Positions 1 to 10,973 of a DNA stretch of 64,000 nt are shown here, in pieces. A program made the position numbers and the translations under genes. Source of the DNA: Galaxea fascicularis (Eukaryota > Cnidaria > Anthozoa > Scleractinia > Euphylliidae); the NCBI GenBank assembly GCA_948470475.1, contig OX419346.1:3357731-3421730 (forward strand), written 5' to 3'. The first letter of the stretch is position 1. Every line of letters begins with the position of its first letter. Under the pieces are notes generated by a model. That model was not told the DNA's origin. It ran no database searches and saw only the letters and a list, made by a program, of their open reading frames with translations.

Positions 1-340
1 TGGAAAAAAGAACAAGAAATGCTTTAAAAATACACATCCAGCTTTAAAAAAATTTACTCTTGCGTTAAGGCGACGTGGTTTCACTCAGTTCATGCTTGCA
101 GGTCGCGCTGGCGATTTGACGTCCCTTCCACACCTGTCTGGGTAAATTTGGCAACCGCGTAGTCACCTCGAAAACGGGTGGATTGGATGATGATTCATCC
201 GATTACTGATTACGACAGGGTGAAACGGAGAATGTCGCTATCACCATCAAACCGATGGTGACCACGGTGCACGGTGAAAGTCGCACGCGATGCGACGGCG
301 ACAGCTAAAAAAATCGCGAGAAAATAAATGAGCTGAATTG
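1..340. other. Intergenic, no gene seen
   Basis: I see no credible ORF, RNA gene or repeat in this edge segment. Codon-like structure is absent on both strands. Confidence 0.5.
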
Positions 341-375
341 TTTGCAACAAAATCGCTCATGTAGCTGCGGCTTCA

Positions 376-510
376 ACATCACATCCACCACCACCGCTGT
401 GACCATCATCGTCACCGTCACCATCACCACCACGATCATCATCATCATTATCATTATCACCGCCAACGCTACCACCACTGTCATCGTCATCTTCATCATC
501 AGCTCAGACT
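376..510. repeat. Imperfect CAC/ATC triplet tract
   Basis: A run of interrupted cac, atc and gtc triplets. It produces artificial His/Thr/Ile/Met-rich open frames on both strands. No complex sequence around it supports a protein. Confidence 0.85.
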
Positions 511-892
511 TAAGTAGTAGTTTCAACTTTCTGGGCTTACCTCTCCATGCCTTGTGGACTGCAGTATGTGCTCGATCACGTGATTTTCCTGCTGCTGATT
601 GAGCCCACCAGCCTTGAGTTCTATTCTCAGTTGATCAGCGGTGATGAAATTCACGGAGTAGTCCCCAGTGACGAAGAACATTTTCTGAAATGTCGTCAAC
701 GAAACAAGTGTTTGTTATTCATATTCCATCATCCACTGCCTAAATCTCTCTTCGAACATTTCGTGGAACACTTTTTCAATTGCGGAAACCACTCCGCGTT
801 CTTCAATTGAGGGAAGGGGGCTGACTCTAAAACTGGTTAAAACGCATCTAATTCCGTCAAAGTTAGGATTGAAACGGAATAATCATAGGGAG

Positions 893-1440
893 TAGGGTTG
901 GCGCAGTGGTGAGAGCGCTCGCCTTCCACCAATGTGTCCCGGGTTCGATTCCCGGATTCGGCGTCATAAGTGGGCTGAGTTTGTTGGTTCTCTGCTCTGG
1001 GGCCCGTTTCTCGAAAGTCCCGTAAACTTTTCGGGCCCGAAAAGCCATTTCAAAAACTGCGATCGGCTTATTCTAAAAGCCTGACCTTTTACTATGATTT
1101 CAAGATACAAGAGGGCAGATTTGCTGTAAAATTTCATTCCTGCAAACATCTTCGTTTTCGAGATAGGTAGCGAATTATAGCACCCGAAAAAGGCCCGGAA
1201 AGTTTCGGGAGTTTCGAGAAACGGGCCTCTGCTCCGAGAGGTTTTTCCGGGTACCCCGGTTTTCTTTCCAAATTAAAGAATTGAAAAGAATTTAGAATTG
1301 TAATTGTAAAACAATTCGAAATCTAAATTGAGTAAGCTTTACTGAAGCTTACTATTGTAAGGCGCATTTGATCATATTCACATACTAATTTGCGCCTAAT
1401 AAGTAATAAATAATAATAATTATTAAATTAATTAATTATT
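893..1440 (+). mobile_element. tRNA-derived SINE, interrupted
   Basis: The head looks like a tRNA: an A-box-like stretch (ggcgcagtggtgagagcg) at about 898-916 and a B-box (gggttcgattccc) at about 940-953. A non-tRNA body follows. Its continuation (ctccgagaggtttttccggg) resumes at 1,231 after an inserted element. The tail near 1,360-1,440 has an AT-rich end with taataataataatt units. No tRNA acceptor stem closes it, so it is a SINE and not a functional tRNA gene. It was probably transcribed by RNA polymerase III through the internal promoter when active. Confidence 0.8.
998..1227. mobile_element. MITE nested in the SINE
   Basis: The ends are inverted copies of each other: ggcccgtttctcgaaagtcc near 1,000 and its complement (ctcccgaaactttccggg on the other strand) near 1,195-1,227. 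The flanks share tctgctc at 991-997 and 1,228-1,234. The SINE carries an internal tctgctctgctcc, so the true target duplication could be 4 to 7 bp. There is no coding capacity. A diverged relative lies at about 23,590-23,757. Confidence 0.75.
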
Positions 1441-1465
1441 AGATTTGGATGTTTGAATCTCGTGA

Positions 1466-1487
1466 GGTCCGCCAGCTATGGCGGACC
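1466..1487. other. Short perfect hairpin
   Basis: The 8-bp arms ggtccgcc and ggcggacc surround a 6-base loop just beyond the SINE tail. Its role is unknown. It may be a terminus of a small element. Confidence 0.5.
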
Positions 1488-1489
1488 AC

Positions 1490-3930
1490 TATTATTCTGT
1501 GAAAGTACTTTCTTGGAAATGCCTTTTACTTAATTGAATATTTTTTCCACAAAAATGTGGGGAGGGCTGCCCCCCGGCCCCTCTCCCTGCCTGGTCCATG
1601 TTATGCTAACCACTTGTCCACCAGTAATCAATGTTAACCCTGGTAAAATAAAGTCTTAAGTTTTTTCCTTGTCCTTACCCTAAAAAGATCCAACTTGCAC
1701 TCCAATTCAAAGAGATCAAGTTCCTCTACCAGGGTTTTGACAAAGTCACTAAACAAAAAGGGACATAAAAGCTGTGAGAAAGATACATCCTTTCTCGAGC
1801 TAAGCAGCAGTGGAAATGTTTAAAGTATATTTGTAGAATGTAAAACTATAATTGGGTGCATGATAAACTTAAACTCGTGTAATACTGAACTGAAAAACGT
1901 ATTACTTTAATCTTAAAACTCTTTAAGATCAAAATTGAAATTCACGTTTGTAACCCCTAAACATTTCCTACAGAGGTAGAAGGACGAGCAAAACCAAATT
2001 CATCTGTGTGATTCTGTCCTTAATTCTCGTGTTTTATAAATCGTTGACTTTGCAAGGCGAAATTTAATGCTCAGGATCACGCTTAGGGTTTAGAGGATTA
2101 TTAAAAGGCATCGATTGATTTATAATTATAAAACAAGAGTCGGGTATTCTCCTAAGCCAGTCAACGTTATCCGTTCCACCCCCCAATACCACAGAAACGA
2201 GCTGAAAGGTTTGCTTCTTAGCTTGACAACAGTTGCTAGACCCCCTACGGTTATAAAATACAACTAAAATTGATAACCAATTGTAAATGCATTAAACAAA
2301 TTATAGTGTAAAATGTGTGGGTAGAGATTTCAAGTTTTCCTTTCCTTGACTGCCGAGAGACTTCATATAAGCATACACGGAGTGAACTTACTCTAGCACG
2401 TTGACCTTTTCACATAACGCAATAGTGACTGAGAACATCTTAAAGGTTATCCTTGATCCTGGGAACAGCTCCAGTACCTGAAATGAATCGAAAACTCCAT
2501 TTTTACTCTGTGAAACGGTGGGTGAGATGTGAGAGAAATGACTGAAAACATGCCGGGGTCTTCATTTTTCTGCACTGTAGCACTAGCAGGTATGTTGAAA
2601 ACGCTCACGATCTCGTTTGGTTTTACACAGTTCTGGGGATAGCATTCCAGAGGTCACGGGGACTATAAAGGACTATTACATGGGCACGATATTTCTTATA
2701 AGTGTCGATACCGATATTTTGTAAAATAAGACACCGATATCGATTATGGGTAAGGTATCGATACTGGCCCATATTTTCCTTCAAAGAAAAAACGACATTT
2801 TATCAGGTATCTGCGGCCTCTACAGAATCAAACGGGCCAGAGACGAACCGTCTACAGTGATCGATAGAGTAAAAGAGGTTGACTTCGAGAGGGTTGATTA
2901 ATTCGGTTGACTTAGTAAGCATGGGTGCCGATCAACAGTACAGCATCATGAAATTAATCCGCACCATGCCTCGATCGAACTTGCATGATATTTCTCAGCA
3001 GCGTAACAGAAATACGAAATTCTACCACATGTGAATTATTTGCGCTGCAAAAGCACTTTTTCAAGTGGCCAGCCACAAAAGCGTTCAAGAGCTTTGTCTC
3101 TCCGTGAAATTCAATGACAGTCGTGTTTGCTTTCAGTTTTGACCTCCTGAGATCACAGACGGCATGTTATTGTGCGAAATCAATTAAAACCCTTGTATAG
3201 TTCCGTTGTCTCTTAAATGTGTACTGTAAAATGTTTTTGTTTTTTCTGCCAGCCATGAAATGCAAATTTCTTTGTCGCCTGTCGAGCAAATCATATTTGA
3301 AATTGACTTCAGCAATCAAAACTACCATGGTAACTGAAATTTCACAAAAACAATCACTTTTATCAAACGTAAAAATGGTCGTCAAACACAAGAAGAAATA
3401 GTTACTCCATTGGCTCTCGCTGAGAGTTATAGGCTTCTAAATTATTCGACGAACACATGTCACCCAAATATTGTTTGGCAAGGCACTGACCACTGACAAG
3501 GTAGTACTCACAAAATTGTCCTTTTGTTTTTAAATTAAATAAGATATTTTAACAGAGGTGGAAACGTTCAATTAACTCTTTTGTGTAACGTGTTACAAGA
3601 GATCAAAGCATTTACAAAAGGCCATAATTGATATTTCGCGAGGAAACCATCGAGTTTCGCGGCGATCGATTTTTTGTATTGTTGTTTGTGTTTGAACTCA
3701 TTATCCACGGTGTGGGATTGTCGTTGAAAGGGAAAGGTTTCAATCCAAAGAAATTTACCGAAGTTTCGGCTTAAACCCACAAACAAACGCCTGGAACTTT
3801 GGCGGAAGCAGTGAGACCTGGAAGCCAACGAAGCGAAGCAAAGGGAAACCATTACGGCTCGCACGAGCATATACATACATTTCAATGAAAACGACGCATC
3901 ACGGATCAGTTTGGACTTCACGGGTTTGAA
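1490..3930. other. Intergenic, no gene recognised
   Basis: AT-rich, with only short shadow ORFs (for example around 3,167-3,401). A patch at 2,685-2,775 has repeated cgatacc/cgatatc half-palindromes. Nothing here resembles a known family. Confidence 0.5.
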
Positions 3931-3938
3931 TCTTTGGC

Positions 3939-4298
3939 ATGGAATTTCCAGGAAAGAAAAAGGGGTGCGCAAAAGTTGATGACCCTTTCTTTGGGAAACG
4001 AAAGCCGTCGGCAACTTTGAAGCGAATCCATCAAAAGATGTCGCTTTTAGAGAACCATAAAGACCTCCAGCAATCGAGTCATAATGGACTTTCAAATAAA
4101 TTGTCATCTAATTTAAAAAACAACGACTACGGTAACGCATCTTTGCGTGATATGAGACAAGAAGAGCTAGAAGCTCGCTCAAACGAGACCGATCTGAAGA
4201 ACACCACCCAGCCTCCACAAAACCAAGCTTCAACAGCGCCTGGTGCCTTATCAACTTCAAGTTTATCCACCGACAAATGGCCAACTAAAGACGAATTC
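3939..4298 (+). CDS. Candidate first coding exon, unknown gene
   Basis: An ATG at 3,939 opens a 120-codon frame that reads like real coding sequence. The start is basic (MEFPGKKKGCAKVDDPFFGK), and the rest is Ser/Asn/Gln-rich and probably disordered. The frame runs into a strong splice donor, gaattc|gtgagt, at 4,299, and only a few codons remain before a stop in the intron. I could not find the next plus-strand exon. It lies opposite and downstream of the minus-strand gene, so the two would converge or overlap. The minus-strand frame over the same DNA is compositionally noncoding. I recognise no domain. A spurious ORF is possible. Confidence 0.45.
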
Positions 4299-5420
4299 GT
4301 GAGTTTACTGTTTCGGATGTTTTGAAGCCATAAAATGTTTCTGGCCATGAAAAATGCAAAAAAGGGAAAATGAAAAGGACACTTACAGGAAACAGCACTA
4401 CATTTATGGCTTAAAATTCGTAAAGATGAGAGATCAAAACGTGTCCAAGCCCAACAATTGACAGTCTTAAATGATGACCTGATTTAATGGGATAATTTTA
4501 AGGTTTTCATTTTTCGTGGATCGTTTTTTTTTGTTATTATTATTTTTTTTAAGGATAAAACTCTTTCTGTATAATATTGCCATTAAAAAAAAAAAACATC
4601 TGGCAAATTTTCTGTTTAAACAGGATAACAAGTTGACTTGAAAAATCCAAACAAAATTTTGCTTAGTCGATCCTCTTTTAATTTTGTGAATTAAAATTCT
4701 GAAACATTTCAACGACCTATTTTAACAAAACCATGCATGATTAGAATTTTGTCAGAAAAAGAGGTTTAAAAGTCAGCTGAAACATTACCTTAGGGCTTAA
4801 TGTCACCTCCGAAAGTTGATCCAACATTTGTGTGGACATATTCATGAATTTCAATTTTACCAAAGCTGCTATTGTTAAAAAATATGGACAATAAAGAATG
4901 AATATTGACCGCGATAAAGAATGAATATGACGTCATGAATTTTTTTCTGGCTTCTTTACGCAATTGCTTATAATTGTGTTCGCAATTCAACTGCGAGGTT
5001 CAGTCTTCATTTGATTTCATTCCGCAGTTCATATGATTCATTTCATATACATCACTCACGAAGAATGAATATGTTATCATCTCTAATCAAGAAGTTTGCA
5101 CTGCGAGAAACTAGGAACAAGAACCATGCTTGAATGTACGCATTCGTCTGTTCGACAAAGGTTTCAACACCATCCAGCATTTTCGGGAAAAAAACGCATT
5201 GAAGTAATGTTGAATGAAAATTGAACTCAATTTAAATTTGTTTCAACACGCTTTTAACAACTTTCAGCAACACAGCAATGCTGGGAGATCTATTCAAACG
5301 ATTTCGACAGTTCAACATGTGTTGTACAAATTTTAGATCAAAGAGCACCTGTTGAAATTATTTCAAAAGGAGTAAACATTCATATCTTCACGTCATTATC
5401 TGCTCATTAATGTTTGGTAC
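4299..5420. other. AT-rich, one possible further minus exon
   Basis: It contains A/T homopolymers near 4,530-4,600. On the minus strand a stretch at about 4,797-4,880 is open and flanked by an AG acceptor and a CCTAAG|gtaatg donor. This could be a 3' exon of the long minus-strand gene, but its phase does not join the exon at 5,421-5,474 directly. A repeat sits at 5,150-5,375. Confidence 0.3.
5150..5375. repeat. Repeat rich in tttcaaca/tgttgaa
   Basis: A cluster of short direct and inverted tttcaaca and tgttgaa motifs. It resembles the longer block at 6,670-7,040 and is probably a decayed copy of the same element. Confidence 0.55.
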
Positions 5421-8050
5421 CTGTAATACGAATAGTAGCTGCTTCCTGGACATCCCTGCAATACTTGGCACTCCCTCTAATGCGAGCAACATTTGCTGTA
5501 TACAAAACAATCGAATTGAATGATCTCAAAATTGGTGTAACAACATGAACGTTAATTCAATTAAGTCCTGGTTGTTGAAGTTTGGGAAGATACTATATAA
5601 AGTAATAATATTCTTTTCAAAAAATACTTATATCACTAAACATGCCAGATAACTGGTAAGGCAGGAATGTTCAAACACTAAACTTAAGTCCTAAAGTATG
5701 GAATAATTTCCCACGTAGCTTGCGCTCCTTGCCTAAAAGGTCTTTAAACAGAAAAGTCTATGCACTGTTATAAATTATCCCTCTAAAAAAACGATTGTTG
5801 CTAAAATAACTGCTGGATTTATGGAACTAAAATAGCACCTATATTTATTTACATTAATAGCCTTCTGTAAACTATTCGTACTTTAATTTAGGTTGTTTGC
5901 TTCATTGTTACTCATATACTTGTTTGAATCAGTTTCACTCTTCTAATTTAACAATATTGTAATCGTCTTGAAATTTGTTCTTCCAGCCCTCTTCCTTCGG
6001 GTGAGAATGCATTTCAATTTGTACTTGTCTAATGTTTTTGTAATAAAAGTTGTATATCATAAGACTATGATTGTCACCTCATACGATATAATCCCGTCTT
6101 CATCGTCGTCTTCAAGTGTGAACGCACGGCCATACATTTCCAGATGACTTCGTTCAACCAGCCGATACTGGGCCAAGTAATCAATGGTTGAATCTAAAAA
6201 AAAGGTGGAGTAATTTTTATCTCTTGAAGCCTTGTTCTATATACTGCCACCAAAAGCTGACACTATGATTATCCGAGGTGAATAAGAAACCATAAACTGA
6301 CCTTTTCTCGTTTTTATATCGGCTTGTCCCATGACATCACTGATGGCTTCCCTAAAAATTAAACAAAGAGGATTTGTAAGCACCACTCCTTAAACAAATT
6401 GAGATCAAACTGTTGGAAATACAAATCTTTGACAGAACATGAGGAAATTTGCATTCCGGCAGTTGCCCGCACCGCCATTTTCGGTCTCAGGATGTCCTAT
6501 AGTTCTCCAGTTATTTAACACAAAACAAATGTTAGTCAACTGTATGGCATCATAATTATAAAATCCCAAACGGATGTACGCGGGAAATTTAAAACTTTAA
6601 CAAACGATGTTCATAACCATTTGTACGCTTAAAAGTTATTTCCGTGTTTTGAATTGTATATTAATTGCAACAGGAAGGTTGTTGAATGATGTTGAACGGT
6701 GGGATGAGCAAACGGTTTCAACATTTCATTCAACAAAACTTAGCGAGTGGTGACCATGGTTACGTCTTCTTCATTGCGCATGCACTTGCTCAACAATGTT
6801 GAAAGAGCGGGGCAAACGACTTCAACTCCGTTTCAACATTCCGAACATTCCAGCGAACAAAAGAAATGTTGAACGCATGTTGAAGCAAAGTTTAAAGGCC
6901 TTTAAACTCTTTCAACATCGATTCAACACGTTTCAACAAGTTGGAAAGGGGGTGGCAAACACTTTCAACATTGCCATTCAACAAAATCGAAAGGATGTTG
7001 AAGCAAATGTTGAAGCCGTTTGCTATGGCCTTTAATGTTTGTATTTGAGTTTGAAACGACGGGTTCTAGTACTCACTTTAAGACACTCTGTAGTCTCTTT
7101 GCCAAGTCTGCTCGTTCTTTAAATGCTAGGTTTACTCTTGCCACTCCACGAACTAAAAAAAATAGCAAATAAAACATAGCACTAAACATTGATGTTCTTT
7201 TCAAGAATGAAATGAGCCTTAGTTCCAAAGAATCTCTTGTTGAATTTTTGCATATGAAGTGCGGCCGTCATGCATTTAAATCAAGTTCCAAAGCACATAG
7301 AACACACCAACTCGGTGAGAGCGCTATCACCGTCTTAACTGGACAAGCTTGATATGAGAAGATCAATAAACTACTGAACACAAATGCGAGACCAAGCCCA
7401 AGACGTTGATATAAGAAATAAATCCTCTTTAGCTTACGTTTTGGTACCACAGTTTTCCCATTTCCCTCTACTATATGTTGTTCTTCTTGTTCTATCTCTT
7501 TCTCCGTCTTCTTATCATTTTCATTCATTTCTCCTACTTCTAGGCATGACTTCGCGATGACATCATCTCTGATCGAATTTTCGGATATCACTGGCTCGTT
7601 TCCAGGGCTTTCCTCTGTTATGTCTTCCTTATCTCCAGCCCTTTCTCCACTTTCCATTAATTCTTCTTCACTAGCCTCTTCGTCATCTACAGCAACCGTT
7701 GGGCTTGTAACCAACGAATCATCGTTCTGCTTGCCGTCTTTCTCCTGTTCTTGAAGGGACTTTCCTTTGGATTTTGTTGGTGTTTGCTTTTCCCTATACA
7801 CAACAGTCTGGGAAATAACTCTTTTTGATGGTTTTGCTTTCCTGATGGATTTTATTGGAAACGCAGTTGGTTTAGTAGACAAATCTTCCACTGGCACTAT
7901 TTCGGTTGATCCACGATGCGTCGAAAGCTAAAAATGAATCATAATTTTAAAATAACAACTTACTGATTGTCCTTACGTCACAGGCTATTCGGATGGTCAT
8001 TGGTGTGTAATTTATCAAACAAACAATCAACCAAGCAACCAAACCGATCC

Positions 8051-8104
<54 letters not shown>

Positions 8105-10929
8105 CCTTAAATAGTAAATAGTTGTTTCTTCTAAAACTTAACTAAGTCGATCCTTCAAAATTCAACCTTAATTTGCCCTTTTCCTTTTAATCTCGAAAAA
8201 ACTGCACTCGTGTGTAGTTGGAACTCTCATCAAACCTTTGAGCGGCCTTTCAGGAAAAAAAGGAACAACTCATCATAAAATACTACATTTATATATAAAA
8301 TACCACATTTGAAGTGCTAAGGATAGAAAAGTTTCGGTAATGAGCTTTCCATACCTTCCAGTTTGAAGATGATATTAAATTTTTGTAGATATTTTTAATT
8401 GTCTGGATGGAAAGAACAAGGTTCCCTTGTCTAAGAACAAGGCAACAGGACAAAAATATCAATAAGGTTGTAATTTTGTGCATACAAACCCGTTTGTTCT
8501 CCAATGCACTTTGCCTTTCCTCCCCTTCTTCATAAACTAATTTGTTGTCGTGCTCACCGTCTTCATTGAGGGAAGTGTTAGTGAGTTTTGCTCTGACCCG
8601 TTTAATGTTCTTTAAGTCTTTCTTCTTCCTTTCTGGAAGAGTCCTGGAAATAATTGATCATAAGCAGATTAGTGATAATTGAACTAAACCTTTGAATACT
8701 TGACCTATGATCGCAATATTTTTCCAATAGTAATACCATCATCATCATCATCATCGTCGTCGTCGTCATCGTCATCGTCATCACTGTTATCATCGTCGTC
8801 GTCGTCATCATCATCATCATCATCATTGTTATCATCATCATCGTCATCATCATTGTTATCATCGTCACCGTCATCGTCATCATCATCATCATTATCGTCA
8901 TCGCCATCGCCATCGCTATCGCCGTCGTCGTCGTCGTCGTCGTTATTGTCATTGTCATAGTCTATAAGATCTGTATTTACTAAGTGAAGAGACCCTGAGC
9001 TGACTGTAGATACACCACCCAGAGAAACCAAACGAATCAGAGAGAAATCACCTCCATCATTAAATGACCATCATTACTATTACGACGAGGGCCCAACAAA
9101 TTCGAATTCACAGAGACGTCAAGGCAAGGCACAGAGACGTCAAGGCTTTATTATAATAAACATGATTCAAGTTATCTTTGCCGCTTGGTTGTTTTCTCCA
9201 GTCCCTCTTGATCCACTAAGATTGAAAAGATTTCCACACAGCCCCACACATTAAATGACCATCATTACTGTTACGACGAGAACCCAACCAATTCGAATTC
9301 ACAGAGACTGCAGGATGGAAATCAGAATATTTAATGGCCTTATGACTATAGCCAGGTAAGCGTTACTTTCTCGGTTCGACAAATAAGTTAACCAAAATTC
9401 CTTCACTCTATCCAGGCTTATTCCTGCTTTTAATACAAGCTGTACTTGCTATCCGAAAACTCTTTTTCCTAATCTTCAAGTGTTATCCTTTCTAGATCTA
9501 ATTACTTTCTGTCTCTGTGGTTTCTTACCGGCTTTTCTCTTCCCTCGCCTTTTTGAAGTCAAGCTAGAAAGAGGAAATCAATCGTAGACTTTTCAACAGC
9601 AAACTTCAGGTAATTCATCCCATTTTCATAGTCTATATGCTAGGTAAGCAATTTCTAACCTTAAAACATCTACAAATACGAATAGGTATAAACTAATTTG
9701 CTCAACAGCTCAATCAAATTAGAATTCAAATATTTTTTGTTCGAGATAATTAATGCAGGAGTCAATGTAAACCCCCACCCTGGGACGAGGTGAAGATTAG
9801 TGGGGAAAAGAAGGGGATTTGAGGGAAATTGTACACCCGAGGTGGTGGGGGATTGGGTAATATTTGTATTTTACCGCCCCAAGGTTAGGGGTTTGGGTGG
9901 AGATTTGTCGTGAGCCAGCTGTTGCGAGGTCAGCGGTTGTTCATCCCAAACATCAACTCGTGCTTTTCCTTGAAGGATCCTCGAGAGGTGAGTGCTTTTG
10001 TTATTTAAATCTAGTAATTTGCAATTGAAATCTAAGCAATCTACTCTCTAAAAGTGGAGCAATGCACAGAACGAATACGCATCTACAACTTAAGATGTAT
10101 ACTTTCAGTTTTGGTCTCCACCTGCTCTCTAATCCAGTACATTTCAGGCAAGGGAGTCCCCACATGGTGGAGCATTTGAGGACTTTGGTAGTTGGACTGC
10201 TTCCCCAGGGTGAGGGGAATTTGTTAATATTTGAAATTAGGTCTGTAACAAATCCCCACCTTGTCCCGAGGTGGGGGTTTACATTGACTCCTGCATAACG
10301 CAATGATGTGCTTGAAACTGGGAAATAAAATCACAAAATCGTCTAGTTTTGCAGTTTAAATTTCTGATTTAGCATACGCAATAGTCCCTTGTTACTGCAA
10401 AGACGTGTTGTGTTGGGGATGGAGGTAACGCACATTATATAAGCCTGGGTTAAACGCGCGATGCAAATACAAGCGTAAGCCCAAATTGCTTCGCCTCTGA
10501 GTATCGCTAACGCATGTGCCAACACAGACCTTGAGTTATCTGTACTGGTAATTTACTTGAAATGTGAATCCCCACATAGTATTCCTTGTGCTACTTGCAT
10601 TACGTAAACACGACTGCATTTGTGATCGAATTGTGTCCATGTGTGAACTAAGATATACAGAGGGCAAGGCAAAAAACCGGACGTAAAAGCATATGAGACT
10701 TTTAAAAGGCGTATGATGCATACCTGATAATCATTGTTAAGTTCGCCCTCGACCATGGTTTGACTGAATTTGCCTTCTAATCTGGTCTTTTCTTTAGATC
10801 CTAGAGCAGACCTGTGATCCTCCCCTAGAAAATAAAAATACATTGGACATTGCTCCAGTGGTATTTACGCCTGTAACGTCGCAAGTAGACCGTTTGGGTT
10901 GTGCTTTCGCACGTTATCCCCACCACCAT

Positions 10930-10973
<44 letters not shown>

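Noticed and set aside
893..965. A tRNA gene
   Set aside because: The A and B boxes are present but there is no closing acceptor stem, and SINE body and tail follow. Treated as a SINE.
3568..4107. A 179-residue minus-strand protein
   Set aside because: Its composition is noncoding, and the opposite strand has a better exon with a donor.
8602..9031. Poly-Asp, poly-Ser and Met/Thr-rich proteins
   Set aside because: They are translations of an ATC/GTC triplet tract.
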